Below, in pieces: positions 1 through 6,315 of a stretch of 9,147 nucleotides of DNA. Position 1 is the stretch's first letter. Each line of letters starts with the position of its first letter. The stretch spans positions 1 to 9,147 of the forward strand of contig JAQGHP010000105.1 in NCBI GenBank assembly GCA_028288775.1, read 5' to 3'. The DNA is from Phycisphaerales bacterium (lineage in GTDB: Bacteria; Planctomycetota; Phycisphaerae; Tepidisphaerales; Tepidisphaeraceae). Below the pieces are notes generated by a model. That model had not been told where the DNA came from and made no database searches. It was given only the letters and a program-made list of their open reading frames with translations. The position numbers and the translations under genes were made by a program.

Positions 1-588
1 GCCGCAGTCGGCGAGGAACTTGCCGTCCTTGGAGAACGTGACACTCTCGATGCGCGGGGCCTCGCCCGTCAGGCGGGCGACGATTTCCGAACCGTCCGAC
101 TTGTACAGCAAGACCTCGTGGTACCCCGTGACGGCGAGCAGCGAGCCGTCCGGCGAATAGGCGATGGAGGTGACGACCGGCGGAACCGCGTACACCGGCG
201 GCTCAATCTTCACGGTGCCGACCTTGGGAGTGTCATCCGTTGCGCCGTCCTTGATCCAGCGGGCGATCGTGGCGACCTGCTCGGGCTTGAGCGCGTCGCC
301 ATCCTTGGGCATGTCGGGCTCGTCGCCGGAGATCATTTCAACGAGTTTGCTCTTGGTCGGGTCGCCCGGAACGACCGCCGCCCCGTGCTTGCCGCCTTTG
401 AGCAGCAGCGCGACCGCGGACATGTCGAGCTCGCCTTTGAGCTTCTCGGGTTTATGGCACGCATTGCAGTTGGCGACGAAGACCGGGCGGATGTCGTTGT
501 AATAGCTGACGGGTTTGTCGTCCGCGCGAAGGGCCGCGGCGGAAGTGACGAGAACAACTGCAATTGAGATGAAAAATTTGGTGCGCAT
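1..588 (-). CDS. Secreted planctomycete cytochrome c / WD40 fusion protein, 5' part only
   Basis: The first 196 residues are visible and the gene runs off the left edge. The chosen ATG (586-588) opens a signal peptide: basic MRTK, a hydrophobic stretch to about residue 20, and a likely cut after ALRA (residue 22). A cytochrome c domain follows, with haem motif CNACH at 41-45, a candidate distal ligand Met93 in DMPKDGD, and the family-typical RWIKDGA at 110-116. From about residue 140 the sequence turns WD40-like (VTSIAYSPDGSLLAV, then VTFSKDGKFLA). This cytochrome plus propeller order is typical of planctomycete periplasmic proteins, whose electron partners are mostly unknown. The role is therefore inferred as extracytoplasmic redox or binding, not a defined reaction. 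No Shine-Dalgarno site is seen before the ATG. Upstream lies the structured repeat at 678-872. Confidence 0.88.
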   Translation of the reverse strand, partial: MRTKFFISIAVVLVTSAAALRADDKPVSYYNDIRPVFVANCNACHKPEKLKGELDMSAVALLLKGGKHGAAVVPGDPTKSKLVEMISGDEPDMPKDGDALKPEQVATIARWIKDGATDDTPKVGTVKIEPPVYAVPPVVTSIAYSPDGSLLAVTGYHEVLLYKSDGSEIVARLTGEAPRIESVTFSKDGKFLADCG

Positions 589-677
589 TTCAATCTAAGT
601 TACCGCACGGGGCCGTGATGCGTTGCTCCCCTGAGATGCTGCGGCAGGCGAACCCTTACATGAAGCAGGCGCGCCCG

Positions 678-872
678 TCCGTGGCATGGGCGGCCCGCCC
701 ATGGCTCGCGGTATCCCGCGAGGGTCGGCCGTACCCGGCCGACAAACGCAAGAGCGCAGCGGCCTAACGCAACTTCTAAATTCATTTCGCTTGCGCGATT
801 GCTTGGATCGGCGGAATACCGCCGATGCGTGCGGCGTACCGCACGCCATGGGCGGGCCGCCCATGCCACGGA
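678..872. repeat. 195-bp structured element with 27-bp perfect terminal inverted repeats
   Basis: Positions 678-704 and 846-872 are exact reverse complements. Each contains the palindrome catgggcggcccgcccatg (685-703, and 847-865 read on the other strand). Inside the left end are two more hairpins: ctcgcgg-tatc-ccgcgag (705-722) and gtcggccg-tacc-cggccgac (724-743). Inside the right end, read on the minus strand, are gcgtgcgg-tacg-ccgcacgc (827-846) and atcggcgg-tatt-ccgccgat (807-826). The stems differ between the two ends but each stays perfectly paired. The 744-806 core shows no convincing gene. The element fills most of the 589-915 gap, downstream of the AAA+ ATPase gene and upstream of the cytochrome gene. 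It could be a MITE or REP-like element, and the hairpins could also end transcription. The rest of the gap shows no supported feature. Confidence 0.85.
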
Positions 873-915
873 ACATAGAGCGTTCTTACTTTCTCTTACA
901 GCGCGTGACTTGCTT

Positions 916-2349
916 CTATTTTTTGAAAAACGTCTTACCCTTCGAATTGAATTTGCTCAATCGATTGTTCACGTACAACCCTTCGAGCAGGAATTCCCCG
1001 ACCGCGGCCAGCGTGGCGGGGTCTCCGCCGTCCACCTTCATTTCCTTTGCCAGCGCGGCCGCCGACTGGGAGAGGCCTTTCACGGCCTTCATGTTCGCGA
1101 CGAACTCATCCGCGGATAAATCGTCGCCGGCGGGGAAGGTGAGGTTGCCGCGGAATTGATCGGTGATGCCTTCGTGCGCGTCCGCATCGTCGTAGCGATC
1201 GAAGACCGCTTTCACCGCCTCGCCTACCAGTGACCGGATCAGCTTATCCTCGGCCCCTTCTTCCTCGGCGAGGGTCATCTCGATTTTCCCGCGGCAGGAA
1301 GCGACCAGGAAATTCAAGTCGCAGATGCGCGGGACCACGCGCTTCTCCCCCGTGGAGATCCCGCGGCGTTCGGCGTTGCTGATGACGGTTTCGAGGTTCG
1401 CGATGCTGGTGCGCACCGATACGCCGGAGGCCTGGCTCACGTGGGGGCTCGTGCGGGCTAATCGAACGGTCTCTTCGATCACCTCCGACATGAACCGCGG
1501 CACGTCAACGTGCACGCCGCTGGCTGAATCGCTTTCGGTCCGTTCCACCCAGGCGTTCTGCTCGGCGATTTTGATCCCCTCGTCCGCGGTCTCCGGGTAG
1601 TGCGTGCGGATGACCGAGCCGATACGGTCCTTCAGCGGCGTGACGATTCGGCCGCGGTTGGTGTAGTCCTCCGGGTTCGCGCTAAAGACCAGGCACACGT
1701 CCAGGTCGAGGCGGATGGGGAAGCCGCGGATTTGCACGTCCCGCTCTTCGAGCACGTTGAAGAGTCCGACTTGAATGCGCGGGGCGAGGTCGGGGAGCTC
1801 GTTGATCGCGAAGATGCCGCGGTTAGACCGGGGGATGAGGCCGAAGTGCATGGTCGATTCGTCCGAGAGATAGCGCCCCTCGGCGTGCTTGACCAAGTCC
1901 ACTTCGCCGATGAGGTCGGCGATGGTCACGTCCGGCGTCGCGAGCTTTTCGTGGTAGCGGTCGGAGCGATGCACCCATTCGATCTTCGCGTCGTCGCCCT
2001 GCTCGGCGAGGATGCGCTTCGCGGCCTTGGTGCCCGGGCGGATCGGATCATCATTGATCTCGACGCCGGAAAGCACGGGCATCCATTCATCGAGCAGGTC
2101 CGGCAGCATCCGCAAAATGCGCGTCTTCGCCTGCCCGCGCAAGCCCAGGAACAGCAGATCGTGCTTGGAAAGAATGCCGTTGACGATCTGCGGGATAACG
2201 CTGTCGCGGTAGCCGAGGATGCCGGGGAACAGTTCTTCGCCGGCCTTGAGCTTGCGGATGAGGTTTCGCCGCAACTCGTCCTTGACGGACGAGGGGCGAT
2301 AGCCGGTTTCCTTGAGTTGACCGACCGTGGCGGGGCGGGGATGAGTCAT
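916..2349 (-). CDS. MoxR / magnesium-chelatase-like AAA+ ATPase
   Basis: This 477-residue protein looks like a cytoplasmic AAA+ ATPase of the MoxR/ChlI (magnesium chelatase I-like) clade. A Walker A variant GLRGQAKT is at 69-76 (Ala replaces the usual second Gly). A Walker B-like segment GIFAINELPDL is at 178-188, with Asn-Glu where many members have Asp-Glu. Sensor 1 is FSANPEDYTNRGRI (222-235), an arginine-finger candidate lies in KDRIG (240-244), and a sensor 2 candidate in GVSVRTS (309-315). The C-terminal part (about 340-477) is helical and charged. Relatives act as chaperone-like ATPases, usually with a von Willebrand factor A partner encoded beside them. No such partner is in this window, so the target is unknown. 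The ATG at 2347-2349 has an AAGG about 9 bases upstream. True chlorophyll synthesis is unlikely, since no other such gene is present. Confidence 0.85.
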   Translation of the reverse strand: MTHPRPATVGQLKETGYRPSSVKDELRRNLIRKLKAGEELFPGILGYRDSVIPQIVNGILSKHDLLFLGLRGQAKTRILRMLPDLLDEWMPVLSGVEINDDPIRPGTKAAKRILAEQGDDAKIEWVHRSDRYHEKLATPDVTIADLIGEVDLVKHAEGRYLSDESTMHFGLIPRSNRGIFAINELPDLAPRIQVGLFNVLEERDVQIRGFPIRLDLDVCLVFSANPEDYTNRGRIVTPLKDRIGSVIRTHYPETADEGIKIAEQNAWVERTESDSASGVHVDVPRFMSEVIEETVRLARTSPHVSQASGVSVRTSIANLETVISNAERRGISTGEKRVVPRICDLNFLVASCRGKIEMTLAEEEGAEDKLIRSLVGEAVKAVFDRYDDADAHEGITDQFRGNLTFPAGDDLSADEFVANMKAVKGLSQSAAALAKEMKVDGGDPATLAAVGEFLLEGLYVNNRLSKFNSKGKTFFKK

Positions 2350-2504
2350 AAATAGCGGCCTTCAATTACGGTTGTACCCATGCGCGTCCGGCGGTGCGCA
2401 CGCGCGTTCTTTACGACCCCCGATGATAGGGCGCGACTGCGGAAAGGGCGACTGGCGCTCCACAGGGCCGGGTGGAATCGTACCAATCAAACGCCGGGCG
2501 TTAT

Positions 2505-2579
2505 TGTAGGGTGGGCTTACTCGCCCACCGACTCCCGATCGCCACGAGGGAAATGGGGGGCGAGTACGCCCACCCTACA
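2505..2579. repeat. TAGGGTGGGC-type inverted repeat, copy 1
   Basis: The 22-base arms 2505-2526 and 2558-2579 are reverse complements with one mismatch (T2517). The right arm folds on itself as gtgggcg-tact-cgcccac when read on the minus strand. The left arm has the same hairpin with its closing pair broken by T2517. The spacer (2527-2557) has no recognised content. The arms match the second copy at 6409-6493. It lies in the 2350-2775 gap, upstream of the AAA+ ATPase gene. Positions 2350-2504 of that gap are GC-rich with no gene I can support. Confidence 0.85.
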
Positions 2580-2605
2580 TGGGGTTAGATCCAGAGCGAG
2601 TTTAG

Positions 2606-2772
2606 TATAGAGGGGCCGTCAACGTTCTGATCTCGTTCGAGCGGGGCTCCTCGACCGGGCGGATGCGTTCGCCCGCGGCCGCGGAATTGGAAGATCGGCC
2701 GTCGTGGCCGAGGCGCTAAAGGCACTCATCGGCGCCAAGTCCACGTCGGGACGCCGGCGGGCCGCCTCGTAA
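2606..2772 (+). pseudogene. Ribbon-helix-helix (CopG-like) regulator or antitoxin remnant
   Basis: Two overlapping plus-strand frames together read like a short ribbon-helix-helix protein. Frame one (from 2618) gives VNVLISFE. Frame two (2641-2769) gives GLLDRADAFARGRGIGRS, then AVVAEALKALIGA and a basic tail ending in TAA at 2770-2772. A beta strand, then LLDRADAFARGRGISRS-like helices, is the usual pattern of CopG/Arc DNA-binding antitoxins. Restoring one C near 2642 would join the frames as FEPGLLDRAD. There is also no start codon after the in-frame TAG at 2603-2605, so the gene appears dead at two points. No toxin gene follows: the TAA is three bases from the end of the convergent membrane-protein gene. 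The family call rests on pattern recognition only. Confidence 0.42.
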
Positions 2773-2775
2773 CAT

Positions 2776-3126
2776 TCATTCTTCGGGATCGTCGGGGATT
2801 TTGAGCCGTCGTGCGGATTCCGCCCAGGCGTCGGGGTATTCAGTCGGTTTGCCCCGCGGGGCTTGGCGCGGGCGGAAGAAGCGGCTGATGCGGAAGGTCA
2901 TAAGCAGCCCGGCCATCAGGATGAACAGCACGAGCGCGAGGATCATTGCCGCGTGGGCGGAAAGAAGTTTGCGCTGGAGGGGATCGGCCCCCCGCGTCGC
3001 GGCGAGCGCTGGGAACAAGTAATACCACGACACGAAGACCAATAGCGCCACGAACCCGACGAGGTAAATCAATACCGCGATCGGCGATCGGCCCGGACGA
3101 ACTGTGCGATGTCGTGGTAACGCCAT
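2776..3126 (-). CDS. Small two-helix membrane protein of unknown function
   Basis: From the preferred ATG (3124-3126) this gives 116 residues: a basic N-terminus (MALPRHRTVRPGRS), membrane helix 1 (about IAVLIYLVGFVALLVFVSWY), a polar loop ending RGADPLQRKLLSAHA, membrane helix 2 (about AMILALVLFILMAGLLMTF), then a cytoplasmic-looking tail rich in R, P and K. The basic N-terminus suggests both ends face the cytoplasm. The start is chosen because GGAAGG lies about 7 bases before it. An upstream ATG at 3145-3147 would add seven residues but has a poorly spaced purine run. I do not recognise a named family. It lies downstream of dnaJ on the same strand with a repeat-filled gap of about 100 bases, so co-transcription is possible but nothing links the functions. 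Confidence 0.65.
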   Translation of the reverse strand: MALPRHRTVRPGRSPIAVLIYLVGFVALLVFVSWYYLFPALAATRGADPLQRKLLSAHAAMILALVLFILMAGLLMTFRISRFFRPRQAPRGKPTEYPDAWAESARRLKIPDDPEE

Positions 3127-3145
3127 ACGCCCACCTTCCGATCGC

Positions 3146-3169
3146 ATCCCCCAGCACTCAGCACCCGGT
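3146..3169. repeat. Short CAGCACT direct repeat
   Basis: The sequence cagcactcagcacc contains two offset copies of a seven-base unit (cagcact, cagcacc). It lies in the gap between dnaJ and the membrane-protein gene, next to a second repeat family. The upstream ATG of the membrane protein overlaps its edge, another reason to prefer the downstream start. Confidence 0.45.
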
Positions 3170-3198
3170 TAGAGTTCGCTCGCCGCCGGCAGCACTTC

Positions 3199-3235
3199 AA
3201 TTCACTCTGCATTCTGCGCTCTTCACTCTGCACTG
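3199..3235. repeat. CACTCTGCA-type repeat overlapping the dnaJ 3' end
   Basis: The 11-base unit ttcactctgca occurs exactly at 3201-3211 and 3222-3232, with a related ttctgcgctc between. The second copy lies inside dnaJ: its tca at 3223-3225 is the TGA stop on the minus strand, and its remainder encodes the last residues. No inverted partner was seen. Confidence 0.7.
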
Positions 3236-4251
3236 GTGCGCCACTCCACATCCGCCCGTGCATTGACCGGGTGTTTCTTCTCCAATTGCTTGATGAGCGC
3301 CCGGTCAGCTTCGTCGAGGTGCTTGGGCACGATGATCCTTGTCACCACGATCTCGTCCCCTTTTTCGCCCGCGCGTTCGATGCCTTTGCCCTTGATGCGC
3401 AGCTTCGCGTGGCTGCTGGTGCCGGGGGGAATCGTTACCGTCACCTGGCCATCGAGAGTTGGGACCGTGACCTTCGTCCCCAGCAGCGCCTCGTACATGC
3501 TCAGCGGAAGATCGAGGTGAATGTCGAGCCCCTCCCGGCGGAAATAACGGTGGGGGGTGACGTGGGTGATGATGTACAGGTCGCCCGGCTCGCCGCCGGT
3601 CTGTTCGCCCTTGCCGCGGATGCGGACGCGGCTGCCGTCCTTGACGCCGGCGGGGATTTTCACGTCGATGGTTTCGGTGTGCCCCTCGCGGCTGATTTGC
3701 AGTGGGATCGTGACGCCGCGGGCGGCTTGCTCGAAAGTGAGCGTGACGGGATGGTCAATGTCCTGCCCTCGCGGCGGCTCGGCCCGCCGGCCGCGGGTCG
3801 CGCCCCGGCCGGTCGTCGGCCCGGAACGGCCCCCGCCCATTCCGCCCCCGGCCCGGCTGCCGAAGAGCTGCTCGAAAATATCGCCGAAATCGCCCGAGTT
3901 GACGTCGAAGTCTTCGACGCTGACGCCCGGGCTCGGACGCCACTGCTGATACCCGCCGCGACCGCCCGGCTGCTGCTGCGCCCGGCGGAAGGCTTCGTAC
4001 GGGTCGCCGTTGGGCGGGGGACCGGCACCGACGCCCGCGTGGCCGAACTGATCGTAATTCTGCCGCTTGGTGGTATCGCTCAGCGTGTCGTACGCTTCCT
4101 GGATTTCCTTGAAGCGTTCGTCGTTTTCCTTGCTGTTCTTGTTGCGGTCGGGGTGGTACTTGAGCGCGAGCTTGCGGTGCGCCTTGCGGATTTCATCCGC
4201 GGAAGCGGTCTTCGATACGCCCAGAACCTCGTAATAGTCGCGCTTGGCCAT
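3223..4251 (-). CDS. DnaJ-type co-chaperone without zinc finger (class B, CbpA-like)
   Basis: This 342-residue J-protein stimulates the ATPase of a DnaK-type Hsp70 and delivers unfolded clients to it in the cytoplasm. The J domain covers about 4-70 with YYEVLGV at 6-12 and the essential HPD at 33-35. A Gly/Phe and Gly/Arg-rich linker follows (about 70-165), including DFGDIFEQLFG at 121-131. The two beta-rich client-binding domains span about 165-312, with the typical VKIPAGVKDGSRVRIRGKG and VTIPPGTSSHAKLRIKGKG. No CxxCxGxG zinc-finger repeats are present, so it is CbpA-like and not classical DnaJ. No dnaK or grpE lies nearby. The ATG at 4249-4251 fits the conserved MAKRDYYEVLGV start. The extreme C-terminus and the stop codon lie in a repeat (3199-3235), so the last few residues are probably not ancestral. 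Confidence 0.93.
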   Translation of the reverse strand: MAKRDYYEVLGVSKTASADEIRKAHRKLALKYHPDRNKNSKENDERFKEIQEAYDTLSDTTKRQNYDQFGHAGVGAGPPPNGDPYEAFRRAQQQPGGRGGYQQWRPSPGVSVEDFDVNSGDFGDIFEQLFGSRAGGGMGGGRSGPTTGRGATRGRRAEPPRGQDIDHPVTLTFEQAARGVTIPLQISREGHTETIDVKIPAGVKDGSRVRIRGKGEQTGGEPGDLYIITHVTPHRYFRREGLDIHLDLPLSMYEALLGTKVTVPTLDGQVTVTIPPGTSSHAKLRIKGKGIERAGEKGDEIVVTRIIVPKHLDEADRALIKQLEKKHPVNARADVEWRTSAE

Positions 4252-4262
4252 GTGTGTCTCTC

Positions 4263-4268
4263 ATCATA
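4263..4268 (-). promoter_or_regulatory. Possible -10 element for dnaJ
   Basis: On the minus strand TATGAT, one base from the TATAAT consensus, sits 11 bases before the dnaJ ATG. The spacing would make the transcript nearly leaderless. No convincing -35 hexamer was found at 16-18 bases. This lies in the 89-base divergent gap between dnaJ and the CoA-binding gene. No heat-shock CIRCE repeat is seen. Confidence 0.28.
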
Positions 4269-4340
4269 GCACGAGTGCGGGCACGGGAGAAAGCCGCGGG
4301 AAATGCGGGCAACAATGGCCGTGCCGCCCTACGATACGTT

Positions 4341-4781
4341 ATGTCCAACGAAGCCTGCCCGCTGCCGGACCGGTCGCGATCGGTTGATGCCGCCGTCCGC
4401 AGAATGCTTGAGGCAAAACGGATCGCCGTCATCGGCCTGAGCGACGACCCGACTCGCCCCAGCCACGGCGTTGCCGCGTATCTCCGGTCGGCGGGGAAGG
4501 AGATTATCCCCGTCAACCCGAACTGCGCGACCGTCATGGGTCTGCGCAGTTACGCGGCACTGGAGGACGTGCCGGGGAAAATCGACGTGGTGGACGTCTT
4601 CCGCAGAGCCGAATATTGCCCCGAGATCGTCCGCTCCGCGATTGAGTTGGGGATAAATGGAGTGTGGCTGCAAAGCGGCATCCGAAGTGACGAGGCGCGG
4701 GATCTCGCAACACGGGCGGGAATCGACTACGTTCAGGACCGGTGCATGATGGTCGAGCACAGGCATTTGGCACACGAATGA
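4341..4781 (+). CDS. CoA-binding domain protein, YccU family
   Basis: This 146-residue protein is almost entirely one Rossmann-like CoA-binding domain. The first strand and nucleotide loop read RIAVIGLSDDPTRPSHGVAA, followed by KEIIPVNPN, the signature second strand. Later segments also fit the YccU family: VDVVDVFRRAE, GVWLQSGIRSDEA and DRCMMVEH near the C-terminus. The fold resembles the CoA-binding part of succinyl-CoA synthetase alpha and acyl-CoA synthetases, but the catalytic parts are absent. The cellular role of the stand-alone family is poorly defined. The ATG at 4341 gives the family's usual length. A GTG at 4254 would add 29 residues of low-complexity sequence that I do not think is translated. 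There is no clear ribosome binding site. It is divergent from dnaJ and 44 bases before radA, so it may share a transcript with radA. Confidence 0.88.
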   Translation: MSNEACPLPDRSRSVDAAVRRMLEAKRIAVIGLSDDPTRPSHGVAAYLRSAGKEIIPVNPNCATVMGLRSYAALEDVPGKIDVVDVFRRAEYCPEIVRSAIELGINGVWLQSGIRSDEARDLATRAGIDYVQDRCMMVEHRHLAHE

Positions 4782-4825
4782 ATTTGCCTTTCGCCCCGTT
4801 TCATATTTGATCGTCGAACCCATCC

Positions 4826-6292
4826 ATGGCCAAAACGCGCACGCAATTTCTCTGTAATCACTGCGGCTCAGTTCACCCAAAGTGGATGGGCAAGTGCCCC
4901 GATTGCGGCACGTGGGACAGCCTCGAAGAATACAAGACCCCGACCGCCGACCCGCGGGCCCAAGGGCGGGCGGCCAACCAGACCGGCGACATCGCCCGCG
5001 GCGCGGAAGCATTGACGCTCGCGCAGATCGATGAATCCGATACTCCGCGCCGGCCCAGCGGCATCGGCGAATTCGATCGAATCCTTGGCGGGGGTATCGT
5101 CCCCGGCTCCGCCGTCCTCGTCGGCGGAGAGCCGGGGATCGGGAAGTCCACATTGCTGCTGCAAGTGGCGCATGCCCTGTCGTGTGGAGGGGGTTCAGAG
5201 GTCAGGGTTCAGGGGTCAGGAAAGGCGCGCACTGGAGCGTCCACTTCCCTGAACCCTGAACCCCGAACCCTGAACCCTCCCACCGTTTTGTACGTCACCA
5301 GCGAAGAGAGCGCCCGACAGACCAAGCTCCGCGCCGCCCGGCTGGGGGTGGAATCTCCCGGATTGCTCGTGCTCGCGGAAACGAATCTTGAGCGGATCAT
5401 CAATCAGATTCACAAGACCAAGCCGGCGGTCGTGGTGGTGGATTCGATTCAGATGATTTACAAGCCCGACCTGCCCGCCGCCCCGGGGTCGGTGACGCAG
5501 TTGCGGGATTGCTGCATGGAATTGGTCTACCTGGCCAAGGCCAGCGACATCGCCGTCATTCTCGTGGGGCACGTGACGAAGGCGGGCACGCTGGCGGGGC
5601 CTAAGATCGTCGAGCATATCGTCGATACGGTCGTCTACTTCGAGGGCGATCGCTTTCACTCTCATCGCATCGTACGCTGCGTCAAGAACCGCTTCGGCTC
5701 GACGCACGAGGTCGGCTTGTTTGAGATGACGGGGGAGGGGCTGCGCGAGGTGGCGGACCCAGGGAATCTGTTCGTCGAGCAGTACGGCCCCGGCGGGCAG
5801 CCCAGCGGCAGCGTCATCACGGCCGCGATGCAGGGCACGCGCGTTTTGCTCGTCGAGGTGCAGGCTCTGACTGCCTCCAGCGTGATCGGCGCGGCCAAGC
5901 GCAAAGTCAGCGGCGTCAGCTCCGACCGCGTGGCGATGATCATGGCCGTGCTGGAAAAACGGGCGGAAATGCGCCTGGCCGCGGATGACGTGTTCGTGAA
6001 CATCGCCGGCGGTGTAAAGGTCGCCGAGCCTGCGATCGATCTGGCAATCGCCATGGCCATCGCCTCCGCGCACATGAACCGCCCGCTTTCCCCCGGCACG
6101 CTGGCAATAGGGGAACTGGGCCTGGGCGGCGAGGTCCGCAGCGTCCCGCAGCTCGAGCAGCGCCTGCGCGAGGCCTCGCGCCTGGGCTTGGGCCACGCGA
6201 TCATCCCCCACATGGGCGGCCATCTGCCCAAGCTGGGCGGCATGGCGCTGCACGAAGTGCGAAGGCTCTCGCAGGCGATGGCGGATATTTAG
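4826..6292 (+). CDS. radA: DNA repair protein RadA (Sms) with a repeat-derived insertion
   Basis: RadA is a hexameric RecA-like ATPase that promotes branch migration at recombination intermediates. All expected parts are present in 488 residues: a C4 zinc finger (C10, C13, C24, C27), Walker A GEPGIGKST at 101-109, Walker B VVVVDSIQ at 202-209, the RadA-specific KNRFG at 287-291, and a Lon-protease-like C-terminal domain from about 325 (SSDRVAMIMAVLEKR, DVFVNIAGGVK). The oddity is residues about 121-152, just after the Walker A helix, where most RadA proteins pass directly to the strand that reads TVLYVTSEES here. About 30 extra residues rich in G, S, R and P are encoded by an inverted repeat (5186-5280). 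The frame stays open through it. The insertion sits near the ATP site, so activity is uncertain. No Shine-Dalgarno site is seen before the ATG. Confidence 0.96.
   Translation: MAKTRTQFLCNHCGSVHPKWMGKCPDCGTWDSLEEYKTPTADPRAQGRAANQTGDIARGAEALTLAQIDESDTPRRPSGIGEFDRILGGGIVPGSAVLVGGEPGIGKSTLLLQVAHALSCGGGSEVRVQGSGKARTGASTSLNPEPRTLNPPTVLYVTSEESARQTKLRAARLGVESPGLLVLAETNLERIINQIHKTKPAVVVVDSIQMIYKPDLPAAPGSVTQLRDCCMELVYLAKASDIAVILVGHVTKAGTLAGPKIVEHIVDTVVYFEGDRFHSHRIVRCVKNRFGSTHEVGLFEMTGEGLREVADPGNLFVEQYGPGGQPSGSVITAAMQGTRVLLVEVQALTASSVIGAAKRKVSGVSSDRVAMIMAVLEKRAEMRLAADDVFVNIAGGVKVAEPAIDLAIAMAIASAHMNRPLSPGTLAIGELGLGGEVRSVPQLEQRLREASRLGLGHAIIPHMGGHLPKLGGMALHEVRRLSQAMADI
5186..5280. repeat. GGGTTCAGGG-type inverted repeat inside radA
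   Basis: The arms, about 5186-5221 and 5245-5280, are imperfect reverse complements built from short units such as gggttcag and ggggttc. About 23 bases separate them. The sequence interrupts the ATPase domain of radA without breaking the frame, encoding segments such as EVRVQGSG and SLNPEPRTLNP. The reverse complement of the right arm matches the repeat at 7993-8018 with one mismatch over about 24 bases, so this is a family and not local slippage. Confidence 0.88.
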
Positions 6293-6315
6293 CGTCGTAG
6301 GGCCGCTGGTTGATC

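Noticed and set aside
595..1159. Open frames of 89-157 codons on both strands across the 589-915 gap
   Set aside because: They translate the palindromic repeat (MGGPPM-type peptides on either strand) and then run antisense to the ATPase gene. No family resemblance.
1600..2355. A 251-codon plus-strand frame opposite the AAA+ ATPase gene
   Set aside because: Antisense shadow of a well-supported gene in high-GC DNA; its translation looks like low-complexity Ala/Val/Asp/Arg sequence.
3271..4269. A 332-codon plus-strand frame opposite dnaJ
   Set aside because: Long only because of GC bias. The minus strand carries the complete, motif-rich J-protein.
4254..4340. GTG start extending the CoA-binding protein by 29 residues
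   Set aside because: The extra residues lack family similarity, the frame would begin next to the dnaJ start, and the ATG at 4341 gives the usual family length.
5216..6253. A 345-codon minus-strand frame opposite radA
   Set aside because: Antisense shadow. Its VQGSGFRVQGSG start is simply the repeat arm translated, and RadA motifs are clear on the other strand.
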